Source of the DNA: Chryseobacterium sp. OV279
GTDB lineage: Bacteria; Bacteroidota; Bacteroidia; Flavobacteriales; Weeksellaceae
NCBI RefSeq assembly: GCF_900128945.1
Contig: NZ_FQUD01000001.1
Location: 434,001 to 498,000, forward strand
DNA: 64,000 bases
Direction of reading: 5' to 3'
Shown here: piece by piece, positions 1-8,476 of the stretch
Position numbering within the stretch: position 1 is the stretch's first letter
Layout: each line of letters starts with the position of its first letter
Program-made: the position numbers and the translations under genes
Notes under the pieces: generated by a model
Database searches by the model: none
Told to the model about the DNA's origin: nothing
Seen by the model: only the letters and a program-made list of their open reading frames with translations

Positions 1-60
1 ATGTATACAGATGTTTGCGTTTTATCTGCGTTTTCTGTTTAATCTGCGTGAGTAAAAACA

Positions 61-402
61 TTAAACATTCTCATTTTCAGGGATTAAAAGTTTTCCCCAA
101 TCGTTCAGCTGCCAAAGGATTTCTACCAGTTTTCCGCCAAGTTCTGTTAGGGTATATTCAACGCGGGGAGGTAATTCATTAAACGAGTGTTTAACCAAAA
201 TGCCATCTTCCACCATCTCATTCAGCTGCTGATTCAAAACTCTGCGGTCTACCTTAGCAATTCCCCGGAGAAATTCACTCGGACGTTTTTTCCCTTCATT
301 GATCTGCCAGACGATCGGAATTTTCCATTTTCCACTGATGGTATTAACGGCAACTTCCAACGGACAGATTTTATTTTCTTTAGCTTTCTCCTTTGTTTTC
401 AT
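61..402 (-). CDS. HxlR-family winged-helix transcriptional regulator
   Basis: The product is about 113 residues and has the HxlR/MarR-like core. A CPLEVAV segment is followed by SGKWKIPI, the recognition-helix region FLRGIAKVDRRVLNQQL, and the beta-wing around PPRVEYTLTELG. HxlR proteins are dimeric one-component regulators that often sense redox-active or electrophilic compounds and control the divergent gene. The conserved Cys near the N-terminus is present. I chose the ATG at 402 because the domain begins directly after it. An in-frame ATG at 462 would add 20 residues that do not look like the family. The neighbour on the other strand is a DNA alkylation-repair protein starting at 499, so joint control of this pair is plausible but not shown. 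Confidence 0.85.
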   Translation of the reverse strand: MKTKEKAKENKICPLEVAVNTISGKWKIPIVWQINEGKKRPSEFLRGIAKVDRRVLNQQLNEMVEDGILVKHSFNELPPRVEYTLTELGGKLVEILWQLNDWGKLLIPENENV

Positions 403-468
403 AAAATTGACTTTTTTATCCCTATGGGTGAAAAATATGCGCTGTTGCCCATCTTGATTCACTTTCGG

Positions 469-481
469 ACTTTTGTAAAGT
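469..481. promoter_or_regulatory. small inverted repeat in the HxlR/alkylation-repair divergent region
   Basis: ACTTT-TGT-AAAGT is a perfect 5-bp inverted repeat with a 3-base spacer, located between the two divergent starts. It is a reasonable HxlR operator candidate by position only. Such short palindromes occur by chance in AT-rich DNA. Confidence 0.3.
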
Positions 482-498
482 TAATCATTAATAGAATC

Positions 499-1299
499 AT
501 GACCGAAAAACGAAAAGGCGCCCGCTCTATAAAAGATATTCCGAAAGATATCCTCGAACAGCTGAACCGGGGTGATATCGAAAGTGTAAACCTTACAGAA
601 TGGCTGGCGGTAGATCAAAGACTGTTGCTGGAAAATTTGCTTCAGCAGAATCACCGTACAGAATATTTGAAGCCTATTATAGAACATGTAGATCAGCTGA
701 AAAAACAAACCGTCAATACCATTAATGAAACCATCGGAATAGGTTTGCTCAATCTGGCTGCTCAAAATAATGACGATGATTTTCTTCTCAAACTTTCAGC
801 CCATCCGGCAGATCTCGTACGTTGCTGGGCTGCCTATACCATTGGAAGAAACAATACTTTAAAAATTAAAGAAAAATTAGACAGGATTCAGTCATTTGCT
901 TCTGATTCTCATTTTGGAGTGAGGGAAATCTGCTGGATGGCGGTGCGTCCGGATATCTCCAGAAATCTTGATGAAAGCTTATCTGTTTTATCCGAATGGA
1001 CGAGGCATGATAATGAGAATGTGAGACGTTTTGCCAGCGAATCTACAAGGCCCAGAGGAGTTTGGTGCGAGCATATCAGTGCTTTAAAGCAAAATCCCGG
1101 GCTAGGACTGGAAATTCTCGAACCTTTACGGTCAGATTTCTCAAGATATGTGCAGGATAGTGTGGGGAACTGGCTAAATGATGCCAGCAAATCACAACCT
1201 GAGTTTGTCATAGAAATCTGCGATGAATGGCTTCGGGAAAGTCCGACGAAAGAAACGCAGTATATCGTAAAAAAAGCTTTGCGAACCCTTAAAAAGTAA
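499..1299 (+). CDS. HEAT-repeat DNA alkylation repair protein (AlkC/AlkD-like)
   Basis: The protein is 266 residues and almost entirely helical repeats. The C-terminal block, with RRFASESTRPRGVW and then a YVQDSVGNWLNDASK segment, is typical of the AlkC/AlkD DNA glycosylase superfamily, which excises 3-methyladenine and related alkylated bases. It is shorter than classical AlkC (about 370 residues), lacks that family's usual N-terminal part, and begins with a basic KRKGARSIKDIP segment. The ATG at 499 is preferred. The frame stays open upstream to 187, but that extension lies antisense to the HxlR gene and has no family character. The HxlR gene is divergent. The stop is followed at once by a DnaA-box-like sequence at 1303. 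Confidence 0.8.
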   Translation: MTEKRKGARSIKDIPKDILEQLNRGDIESVNLTEWLAVDQRLLLENLLQQNHRTEYLKPIIEHVDQLKKQTVNTINETIGIGLLNLAAQNNDDDFLLKLSAHPADLVRCWAAYTIGRNNTLKIKEKLDRIQSFASDSHFGVREICWMAVRPDISRNLDESLSVLSEWTRHDNENVRRFASESTRPRGVWCEHISALKQNPGLGLEILEPLRSDFSRYVQDSVGNWLNDASKSQPEFVIEICDEWLRESPTKETQYIVKKALRTLKK

Positions 1300-1302
1300 G
1301 AC

Positions 1303-1613
1303 TTATCCACAAAGAAAGAATGGTGATGTAATTTTTCATTGCATATGTCACGGATTTTCAAATTTTTAAATGATTTTCTCAAACCCTTTATTCCCGTTGA
1401 CCAGGTAATAATTTGCTTCATTGGACAGGAAAAATAAGATTGAAAAAGCTTCAATGTTAACTGTATATTAACTGGAAAAAGTTATCCACAATATGAGTTT
1501 TTGATTAATGGGGATTATACATCTCACGAAATGAATGATTTAAATGATGGAGATCAAAAAGAGATTTGAAATCAGGTCTTTTTTTGCCGAAATAAAAAGT
1601 TATCCACAATATG
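1303..1613. other. intergenic cluster of three DnaA boxes (candidate origin or DnaA-titration site)
   Basis: The gene-free stretch 1300-1676 holds three perfect TTATCCACA 9-mers in the same orientation at 1303-1311, 1482-1490 and 1600-1608. The second and third lie inside an identical 20-bp direct repeat (1476-1495 and 1594-1613). A one-mismatch copy, TTATCAACA, lies at 3912-3920. TTATNCACA is the established DnaA-binding consensus. No dnaA or dnaN is in the window, but oriC is often unlinked from dnaA in Bacteroidota. Function as an origin is inference. Confidence 0.5.
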
Positions 1614-1676
1614 GAATTATTGATTCGGTTTTAGAACGTATTTCCAGTGATCAGCTATTTAAAGTTTAGGATCTGT

Positions 1677-2435
1677 TTACCATTTTTCGGTCAGATATTT
1701 CCAGTATCTTTTCGGGACATGCTGAACATGCAGTTTTAAATTCTTTCGTTCAACAATATTGGTTTTAGTAAAGTATCGCTGCCAGAGAGTCTGGTAGTTT
1801 TGTTCTTCGTCGTGAAATTTTTGCTGGTATTGGTGAAGGTCTAATTTTTCTTCCGGATAAAAGAATTCACAGTTTTCCAGATCGTACAGAATGCCATAAT
1901 GTCGCCTCAAATCATAAATCATCCATTTTTGGTCTTGATAGCGATCTTTAAAATGTTTCCGGATCAGCGGAAGAACATCAAAATCAGGATCTATTTTCGC
2001 AAAGAAAACACCGTCCTGCATTTTTTCAAAACGTACAAAAGCGGTCATTCTGTGACGTTCCCGATTCACAGACTTACAGATTTTTGATATGGAAAGCATG
2101 TCGTTATCTGCATAATTCTGAAGGATATTTTCTTCAGGATGTTTGATGGATTGTCTGACCACGGATAAAATAAGATGCTCCAGTTCCGGGTCTTCTGACA
2201 GGAAAACTTTCAGCAGCTGATGAACGCCCGATCTCCCGATATTCTGTTCCAGTTTTTTGAACACCCTTTCAGATTTATCATTTTGCGTAATGGTTTCATG
2301 AATTTCTGCAAAGATATTTTCCTGATGAAATCTTTCTTTATTCACGATCTCCACATCTTTATACCGGTATTCGAAAACTTCAAATACCGCAGTTAAAAGG
2401 CCGTCGAAACTTCCGTCATAGAGGAGTGTAGTCAT
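1677..2435 (-). CDS. TIGR03915-type putative DNA metabolism protein, partner of the radical SAM repair protein
   Basis: The protein is 252 residues and starts MTTLLYDGSFDGLLTAVFEVFE, the signature opening of the family that travels with the TIGR03916 radical SAM protein. It contains the conserved stretch RHRMTAFVRFE and a C-terminal segment with HVPKRYWKYLTEK. The biochemical role is not established. In other genomes this domain is fused to a uracil-DNA-glycosylase-like domain, which suggests DNA modification or repair. Here it is free-standing. It lies 130 bp downstream of the radical SAM gene on the same strand, so the two are probably co-transcribed. Confidence 0.8.
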   Translation of the reverse strand: MTTLLYDGSFDGLLTAVFEVFEYRYKDVEIVNKERFHQENIFAEIHETITQNDKSERVFKKLEQNIGRSGVHQLLKVFLSEDPELEHLILSVVRQSIKHPEENILQNYADNDMLSISKICKSVNRERHRMTAFVRFEKMQDGVFFAKIDPDFDVLPLIRKHFKDRYQDQKWMIYDLRRHYGILYDLENCEFFYPEEKLDLHQYQQKFHDEEQNYQTLWQRYFTKTNIVERKNLKLHVQHVPKRYWKYLTEKW

Positions 2436-2565
2436 GGTGGGTGATATGTTGATTTGATGATGAGGTAAAAGTTAAGCTGATGACTTCCAGTCCTTATTTC
2501 TAAATCTCTTAATTCCTCAATCTCTTAATCTTTAAATTTTTAAATCCTTCAATCTTTAAATCAAT
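2436..2565. repeat. low-complexity intergenic spacer of iterated CTTAAT/TTTAAAT units
   Basis: This 130-bp spacer between the two DNA-repair genes consists of tandem imperfect pyrimidine-rich units such as AATCTCTTAAT, AATCTTTAAAT and TCCTTCAATC. It also contains a GACTTCCAGTCC segment resembling the dispersed purine/pyrimidine repeat found elsewhere in the window. No gene or clear terminator is visible. Confidence 0.5.
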
Positions 2566-3825
2566 CTAAAACAAACTCAGCTGCTGTGAAAACTGATTGT
2601 GGAACTTAGAAGAACTTCCGCCTACAAGCAGTTGCCTTAAATTTTTATCGGTTAAATATTTTAGATAAGCATTCCCTGCATTAAAATCGATGAAATATTT
2701 AGCCCGATTGACAGCTGCTCCCAATTTTTTCAGATGATCCATATTTAAAGCCTGAAAACGGCGTGCCTGAACAATCTTCTGTGCTGTTTTTACTCCGATG
2801 CCGGGAATCCTTAAAATCATCTGGTAATCTGCAGTCTGAAGATTAACCGGAAACTGGTGAAGGTGTCTCAAAGCCCAGCTCAGTTTAGGATCGACTTCCA
2901 GATCCAGGAAAGGCATATGAGGATCGAGAATTTCTTCCGCTTTAAATCCGTAAAATCGCATTAACCAATCCGACTGATACAGGCGGTTCTCACGAAGCAT
3001 GGGAACTTCCGTAGTCAGAGAAGGGAGTCTTTTATCTTCCAAAACAGGAACATACCCTGAATAATAGACTCTTTTCAGATTGAAGTTTTTATAGAAATGG
3101 TCAGCGACTTTGATGATCTGTAAATCATTTTCATTGGTCGCTCCTACGATCATCTGTGTAGATTGGCCTGCAGGTGCGAACTTCGGAACTTTTCTGAAAA
3201 TTTTCTTTTCATCTTTATACTGACTGATGCCTTTCTGGATATAACGCATCGGGTTGATCATATCCTGACGGTTCTTTTCGGGAGCGAGTAATTTCAGTCC
3301 GCTTTCCGTAGGGATTTCCAGATTCACAGAAAGTCGGTCTGCATACAACGCAGCTTCCTGCATCAGCTCGTCGCTTGCTCCGGGAATGGATTTTAAATGG
3401 ATATAGCCGTTGAAATTTTCTTCAGTCCGTAGTTTTTTCGCGACTCTTACCAGACGTTCCATCGTTGTGTCTGCATTTTTAAAAATACCGGAACTCAGGA
3501 ACAGCCCTTCAATATAATTTCTTCGGTAAAAGTTTATCGTCAAATCCACGACTTCTTCTACAGTAAACGCTGCTCTTTTAATATCATTGGAACTTCTGGA
3601 TACACAGTACGCACAATCATAGATACAATGGTTGGTCAGCAGAATTTTGAGCAGGGATACACATCGCCCGTCTTCCGTATAGGTATGACAAATCCCGCTC
3701 GCGGAACTATCTCCTAAAGCGCCCTTTTTATTTTTTCTCGTTCCTCCGCTCGATGAGCAGGAAACATCGTATTTCGCTGCATCGGCAAGGATTTCGAGCT
3801 TTTCTTTCAGGCGTTCAAAATTCAT
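2566..3825 (-). CDS. putative DNA modification/repair radical SAM protein (TIGR03916 type)
   Basis: The 419-residue protein carries the radical SAM cluster motif C-x3-C-x2-C at Cys67, Cys71 and Cys74, with an extra conserved Cys just before it (GICHTY...GRC). The C-terminal third has a helix-hairpin-helix element around RIPGIGVKTAQKIVQARR, typical of nonspecific DNA contact. The family generates a 5'-deoxyadenosyl radical from S-adenosylmethionine. Its substrate is unknown, and the HhH together with its partner points to DNA. The companion TIGR03915 gene follows downstream. A good minus-strand promoter lies at 3866-3896. Confidence 0.85.
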   Translation of the reverse strand: MNFERLKEKLEILADAAKYDVSCSSSGGTRKNKKGALGDSSASGICHTYTEDGRCVSLLKILLTNHCIYDCAYCVSRSSNDIKRAAFTVEEVVDLTINFYRRNYIEGLFLSSGIFKNADTTMERLVRVAKKLRTEENFNGYIHLKSIPGASDELMQEAALYADRLSVNLEIPTESGLKLLAPEKNRQDMINPMRYIQKGISQYKDEKKIFRKVPKFAPAGQSTQMIVGATNENDLQIIKVADHFYKNFNLKRVYYSGYVPVLEDKRLPSLTTEVPMLRENRLYQSDWLMRFYGFKAEEILDPHMPFLDLEVDPKLSWALRHLHQFPVNLQTADYQMILRIPGIGVKTAQKIVQARRFQALNMDHLKKLGAAVNRAKYFIDFNAGNAYLKYLTDKNLRQLLVGGSSSKFHNQFSQQLSLF

Positions 3826-3865
3826 ATTTTCAACTGGATGTTACAATTTGTATCTAAACTTTGTT

Positions 3866-3896
3866 CAAAAATAGTTCCAAAATATATAATTATCAA
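3866..3896 (-). promoter_or_regulatory. Bacteroidota-type promoter for the radical SAM gene
   Basis: On the minus strand TTG (complement of 3894-3896) is followed after 20 bp by TATTTTTG (complement of 3866-3873), matching the -33/-7 consensus TTG-N~19-TAnnTTTG. It lies about 40 bp upstream of the start codon at 3825. Confidence 0.5.
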
Positions 3897-3968
3897 TATT
3901 TTTCTATAGAAGTTATCAACAATGGAGACTTTCAAAATTACTATCTTTACACTTATTAAATTTATGCT

Positions 3969-5297
3969 ATGAATCATAAACCGGTAGAAGGTTTCTCTAA
4001 ATTGACCAAGCAGGGAAAAATCGATTGGCTTGTCGGCGAATACCTTGAAGGAAACGAAGAATATCAAAATATATTAAAACAATACTGGAACGAAAATGCT
4101 GAACTTCAGAAGCTTCACGAAGAGTTTTCTGAAAATACCATTTCCAATTTCTATATGCCTTACGGAATTGCTCCGAATTTCTTAATTGACGGGAAATTAT
4201 TCGCTCTTCCAATGGCTGTCGAAGAAAGTTCAGTGGTAGCCGCCGCTTCCAAAGCTGCAAAATTCTGGATTGATAAAGGAGGTTTTAAAACGACCATTAT
4301 CAACAATGAAAAACTGGGGCACACGCACTTTATATTCAATGTAGAATCTCATAAACTTTTGCATTTCTTTAATTTTAATTTAAAGAAAAAACTCCTTGAA
4401 GCTACAGAAGACATTACCGCGAATATGAGAAAGCGCGGGGGTGGAATTTTAGATATTAAATTAGTCGATAAAACCGCTGAAATGGCAAATTACTACCAGC
4501 TTAAAGCTAGCTTTGATACGGTAGATTCCATGGGCGCGAATTTTATCAATTCATGTCTAGAGCAGTTCGGGAAAACCATGAAGCAGGAGATTGCGACAAG
4601 TGAAGATTTCACACAGGAAGAGAAAAGCTCACTTCAGATTGTAATGAATATTCTTTCCAACTTTACACCGGACTGTATTGTAAGAGCTGAGGTTTCATGT
4701 AAGATTGAAGACTTAAAAGATGACAGCGGAATTTCCAATGAAGAATTCGCGAGAAAATTCAAACAGGCTGTTACCATCGCTGAAATTGAGCCTTTCCGTG
4801 CTACAACTCACAACAAAGGTGTAATGAATGGAGTAGACGCTGTTGTAATTGCGACAGGAAATGATTTCAGAGCGACTGAAGCCTGTGCTCATGCCTATGC
4901 AGCGAGAGACGGACAATACAGATCTTTAACACACTGTACGATAGATAACGGAATTTTCAGATTCTGGATCGATCTTCCTATTTCTGTAGGAGTAGTAGGA
5001 GGACTTACGAACCTTCATCCACTGGTGAAGTTCTCACTGGCACTTCTTGGAAAACCTTCTGCACAGGGACTGATGAGTATTCTTGCCGTTTCAGGTCTTG
5101 CGCAAAATTTCGGAGCCCTCCGTTCTCTGGTAACCACAGGAATCCAAAAAGGGCATATGAAAATGCACTTACTGAATATTTTAAACCAAATGGGCGCTAC
5201 AGAGGCAGAAAAACAGCATTTTGTAACGTATTTTAAAGATAAAACGGTAAGCCATCATGAAGTGATTCATGAGTTTAACAGATTAAGAGCTCAATAA
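3969..5297 (+). CDS. mvaA: hydroxymethylglutaryl-CoA reductase, class II
   Basis: The 442-residue enzyme interconverts HMG-CoA and mevalonate. In Flavobacteriia it is expected to feed the mevalonate route to isoprenoids. Class II features are visible: the catalytic Glu85 in MAVEESSVVAAASKAAKFW, the nucleotide-binding DSMGAN (186-191), the active-site Lys283 in HNKGVMNG, Asp298 in ATGND, and the C-terminal catalytic His396 in GHMKMH. There is no N-terminal membrane domain, as expected for class II. The stop overlaps the start of a 55-residue membrane protein (TAATG), so downstream translation is probably coupled. Confidence 0.93.
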   Translation: MNHKPVEGFSKLTKQGKIDWLVGEYLEGNEEYQNILKQYWNENAELQKLHEEFSENTISNFYMPYGIAPNFLIDGKLFALPMAVEESSVVAAASKAAKFWIDKGGFKTTIINNEKLGHTHFIFNVESHKLLHFFNFNLKKKLLEATEDITANMRKRGGGILDIKLVDKTAEMANYYQLKASFDTVDSMGANFINSCLEQFGKTMKQEIATSEDFTQEEKSSLQIVMNILSNFTPDCIVRAEVSCKIEDLKDDSGISNEEFARKFKQAVTIAEIEPFRATTHNKGVMNGVDAVVIATGNDFRATEACAHAYAARDGQYRSLTHCTIDNGIFRFWIDLPISVGVVGGLTNLHPLVKFSLALLGKPSAQGLMSILAVSGLAQNFGALRSLVTTGIQKGHMKMHLLNILNQMGATEAEKQHFVTYFKDKTVSHHEVIHEFNRLRAQ

Positions 5298-5464
5298 TGC
5301 TGCAGATCATCTTACCCATTATATTCATCATCTTCGGGATCTTTTTAAAGAAAACGACATCGTCGGGCTTTAGAAATTCTAAAAAACTTTCCAATGTCTT
5401 TATTATATTGGGAATTTCAACGTTGGTGGCGAAACTTATTTTAATCTACATAAAATCGAAATAG
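5297..5464 (+). CDS. small two-helix membrane protein coupled to HMG-CoA reductase
   Basis: This frame encodes 55 residues. There is a hydrophobic N-terminal segment (LQIILPIIFIIFGIF), a basic polar middle (KKTTSSGFRNSKK), and a second hydrophobic segment (VFIILGISTLVAKLILIYI). The ATG overlaps the stop of the upstream gene by one base, and its own TAG shares its last G with the GTG start of the next gene. This double overlap is the main argument that it is real. No family is recognised. Confidence 0.6.
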   Translation: MLQIILPIIFIIFGIFLKKTTSSGFRNSKKLSNVFIILGISTLVAKLILIYIKSK

Positions 5465-6546
5465 TGAAACGCAACATTGTATTCTTCCTTTTGATTTCAG
5501 GCTTAAGTTTTTCACAACAAAAAAATGTGAAGATTAATGATCTGAAGCCTGTTTCTGAAAGTCATACTTTTCCTTTAATTTCTTACAGCGGAAAGCCTTT
5601 ACTTGAGAATAAGATCAATACTTTTCTGCAGGTAAGTGAATTGGAATATGTTCCGAATTCCGGTGGAAATCCTTTTAAACGGGCTTCCACGGCTACCAAT
5701 TCTTACTCCAATTATGTAGATTATTACAGTTGGGAAAAAATGGAATCTCCTGAAAATATTCTGAGTATTACGATGGAAGGTGAAGCTTCGGGAGCGTATC
5801 CGGAGAATTTTTTTATTGCAAAGAATTTTGACCTGAGAACAGGGAATTATATTAATGTTGAGGATTTGTTCCGACCGGATGCTGCCAAAACCATTAAAAA
5901 TTTGATCCAGAAAGAAATAAAGAAACAGATTGCTGATTTTCTTGTCGTGTTAAAAGCAGAGAAAAATCAGTCAGATGAGGTTCTTGCGCAGATTGGCCTT
6001 TATGAAAACTGCTATACTGATTATGGTTTAGACGGTATGGAATATTATTTCGCAAAAGATAAGCTGAAGTTTATTGCGCCAAGATGTGCCAATCATGCTA
6101 TGAGAGCACTGGATGAGCTGGATAGTCATGTGATTGAATTTTCCTATAAATTCCTGGAGAAATATTGGAGTCCTTATGCTAAAAACTTAGTATCCGGCTC
6201 CTCACAGGTAGATCCTACAAGTTTCAGAAACAAACTGTACAAAGGGACAATTGGTGGAAAATATCCGGTTACGGTTCTTGTTAACCGCTTGTATGATGAG
6301 CAAGGTGGCGCGGCCAGCTTTAACGCTTCGTACTGGTATGATAAAAATAAAAAACTCATCGAGTGGAACGGTAAAATGAAAGAGAATCATATCTCTATCA
6401 CAGAAAGTGAATTCTACAGTGAAGAAGCCAGACAATGGATGGTGACGGGATTTGTAGAGGCTGATATCAAAGGGAACAGGATCACCGGAACCTGGCAGGA
6501 TAACAAAACAAAAAAATATTTAAATCTGGAATTAGAAGAATTATAA
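5464..6546 (+). CDS. secreted protein of unknown function with a DUF3298-like middle region
   Basis: The 360-residue protein has a signal peptide (MKRNIVFFLLISGLSFSQQ) and so should be periplasmic or outer-membrane associated. The middle part, with FDLRTGNYINVEDLFRPDAAKTIKNLIQ and then an EFSYKFLEKYW segment, resembles DUF3298/RsiV-like modules, where FDLxTG and LF are common. The C-terminal 110 residues (KLYKGTIGGKYPVTVLVN...) look like a separate beta-rich domain. The GTG start at 5464 sits on the stop of the upstream small protein, implying coupling. No enzymatic motif was seen. Confidence 0.7.
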   Translation: MKRNIVFFLLISGLSFSQQKNVKINDLKPVSESHTFPLISYSGKPLLENKINTFLQVSELEYVPNSGGNPFKRASTATNSYSNYVDYYSWEKMESPENILSITMEGEASGAYPENFFIAKNFDLRTGNYINVEDLFRPDAAKTIKNLIQKEIKKQIADFLVVLKAEKNQSDEVLAQIGLYENCYTDYGLDGMEYYFAKDKLKFIAPRCANHAMRALDELDSHVIEFSYKFLEKYWSPYAKNLVSGSSQVDPTSFRNKLYKGTIGGKYPVTVLVNRLYDEQGGAASFNASYWYDKNKKLIEWNGKMKENHISITESEFYSEEARQWMVTGFVEADIKGNRITGTWQDNKTKKYLNLELEEL

Positions 6547-6547
6547 A

Positions 6548-7207
6548 ATGATCAAAAAAAAGATATTTTCACTTTTAGCCTGCACTCTTGTTACAGTTGT
6601 TTTTGCCCAAAATACAAGAGCTACTTTATCCAAAACAATAAATAGTCTCTACTCTGATATTGAAAATAAATGCGGTAAAGATTTTAAACTACTTGATGAA
6701 AAGTATAAAGCAATTTTGGAGAAATCTCCAGATAGAAATCTGTCGAAAGCTGATGAAGCAGAATATTCTAAACAATTCAATGGTTTGAAACATTCCTATG
6801 CCGATTGTCAAAATAAAAGTCAGCCTCAAAAAATTGAGAAGCTAAAATCATTGTTGGAACAAGTCGAAAGTGAAAATAAGGCTGTTTCTGAAATAAAAAA
6901 CAATACTTCTTCATCTGCTACACAATCATTTTCACCAGACATTATCCGCAAGGAATTGGTTAACATCTTTAGTGGTAATGATCTTTTTCAAAATCTGGAC
7001 GCCCCTCTAAAACTCACATTTACATTTGTTCTGGATAAAGATGGTATTATAAAAGACATAAAAGTGATGGGGACGGATAATGAGGAAATCAAACTATTTG
7101 CTGTTCTGAAATTTTACTCCATTCAGAAAGTGTTTTTACCTGAAATGGAGAATGGAGTTGCTGTAAGAAAAAGATTCAACCAGTCTCTGACCTTTGCGGT
7201 GCAATAA
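6548..7207 (+). CDS. secreted protein, TonB-C-like C-terminal region
   Basis: The 219-residue protein has a signal peptide ending near VVFAQ. A charged, probably coiled helical part (about 40-120) precedes a C-terminal segment, LKLTFTFVLDKDGIIKDIKVMG, that resembles the strand-helix pattern of TonB-C/energy-transducer domains. A true TonB would have an N-terminal transmembrane anchor and a Pro-rich spacer, both missing here. It starts 2 bp after the preceding stop and is probably in the same operon. The function is unknown. Confidence 0.65.
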   Translation: MIKKKIFSLLACTLVTVVFAQNTRATLSKTINSLYSDIENKCGKDFKLLDEKYKAILEKSPDRNLSKADEAEYSKQFNGLKHSYADCQNKSQPQKIEKLKSLLEQVESENKAVSEIKNNTSSSATQSFSPDIIRKELVNIFSGNDLFQNLDAPLKLTFTFVLDKDGIIKDIKVMGTDNEEIKLFAVLKFYSIQKVFLPEMENGVAVRKRFNQSLTFAVQ

Positions 7208-7240
7208 ATAAATCTAATAAAAATATTTTAAGCTAAAATA

Positions 7241-7627
7241 ATGAAAACAATTACTTTAATTTTCGGTGCTGCCTATGGAATGCTGTCGGTTATTCTCGGA
7301 GCTTTCGGGGCGCACGCTTTAAAAAAAATATTATCTGTAGAAAGACTGGAAAGTTTTGAAACGGGAGTGAGATACCAGATGTATGCTGCCTTCTTTTTAT
7401 TGATTGTGGGATATATTTTGAAATTTGATACTTCGTCACAAAAATGGATTTCTATTTTCATGATTGCAGGAACGGTTCTGTTCTCTTTCAGTATTTATTT
7501 TCTGAGCTTACAGGATTATCTGGGTGCCAACCTGAAATTCTTAGGACCTATTACTCCGCTGGGAGGTCTGTTTATGATTTTAAGCTGGGGAATGCTGATT
7601 TGGTATTTCGCCAAGACAAAAATATAA
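7241..7627 (+). CDS. DUF423 family inner-membrane protein
   Basis: The 128-residue protein has four predicted hydrophobic helices. It carries the family signature near the N-terminus, GAFGAHALKK, followed by FETGVRYQMYAA, and the later GPITPLGGLFMILSW. DUF423 (YwdK/YgdD-like) proteins are small integral membrane proteins of unknown function. It follows the secreted-protein genes on the same strand with a 33-bp gap. Confidence 0.88.
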   Translation: MKTITLIFGAAYGMLSVILGAFGAHALKKILSVERLESFETGVRYQMYAAFFLLIVGYILKFDTSSQKWISIFMIAGTVLFSFSIYFLSLQDYLGANLKFLGPITPLGGLFMILSWGMLIWYFAKTKI

Positions 7628-7696
7628 TCGTTGCGGTTCAGTCTGCAGAAAGAAAATAGACTCACTTTACTGAGTGGCTCACCGAAAAATTTAAAA

Positions 7697-8380
7697 ATGA
7701 ATCATCGCTTTACAAGTTTTCTTATAACGTTCCTTTTCTTTTTTCTAAGTGTTCAGAATATGGAAGCACAGGAGAAGAGAAAATTACTGAATGGAAGTAT
7801 TTTAACAGAAGTGAAAAATATTCAAAAGCGTTTTTCGGATAGTATCAGTCATTATGATTACAAAAAGAATTCTGTTGTATACAGTGAAAAATATAGATTT
7901 TTTTACATTGAAAAAATACAGAATCTGAAAAACCTGTATCAGAGTATCTATGACAAGGATGTAATTATCGGAAAGTTTGATACCAGTGTTTCATTTAAAG
8001 CAACGGGCGAGGTACCAGCAAACACCGTATCGCCAGGAGAAGCTCCTCCTCAAAATGAAACAAAAACAAAAACTGTGGATATTACTCAGATTGAAAATTA
8101 TCAACAGCTTACAGACTTAAAAAAACGTTTGACTGTTGATTTTCCGGTTTATTTGATCGAGGACAGCAGTGAAGGCGTATACCAATGTAAATTGAATTTC
8201 ATCATTGATGTGGACGGTCAATTCAAAAAAGTAAAATACAGCGGGTCATCCGGCACAGAATTCAATATCATCAGTGCATTGTTCCTGTATGCCATCGGAT
8301 CTTTGGATGAACCGTTGATGTATAACAAAAAGCCAATCATCCAACAGTTTTCCCAACCGATTATAGTAAGATTTGAATAG
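7697..8380 (+). CDS. secreted protein, paralogue-like to the upstream TonB-C-like protein
   Basis: The product is about 227 residues. I start it at the ATG at 7697 because a signal peptide (MNHRFTSFLITFLFFFLSVQ) begins there. A frame extension upstream lacks signal character. The N-terminal half is charged and helical. The C-terminal region CKLNFIIDVDGQFKKVKYSGSS parallels the FVLDKDGIIKDIKVMG segment of the 6548 gene, so both may carry the same TonB-C-like fold. No catalytic residues were recognised. Confidence 0.65.
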   Translation: MNHRFTSFLITFLFFFLSVQNMEAQEKRKLLNGSILTEVKNIQKRFSDSISHYDYKKNSVVYSEKYRFFYIEKIQNLKNLYQSIYDKDVIIGKFDTSVSFKATGEVPANTVSPGEAPPQNETKTKTVDITQIENYQQLTDLKKRLTVDFPVYLIEDSSEGVYQCKLNFIIDVDGQFKKVKYSGSSGTEFNIISALFLYAIGSLDEPLMYNKKPIIQQFSQPIIVRFE

Positions 8381-8476
8381 GTCGTAACATGTACTTTAAG
8401 AAATTATCATGTAGGTACACATTCAAAAACAGTAAAAACAAATGATGAGGTTCCTTTAATATTTAAAATAAATTAA

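Noticed and set aside
1..60. Iterated ATCTGCGT units at the left edge
   Set aside because: Three short copies only; could be a fragment of a dispersed repeat but the window cuts it off.
187..498. Upstream extension of the alkylation-repair frame to 187
   Set aside because: It runs antisense through the HxlR gene and has no family similarity. The repair domain begins at the ATG at 499.
909..1454. 181-codon minus-strand frame over the alkylation-repair gene
   Set aside because: It is a shadow of the plus-strand gene and reads as low-quality sequence with no domain.
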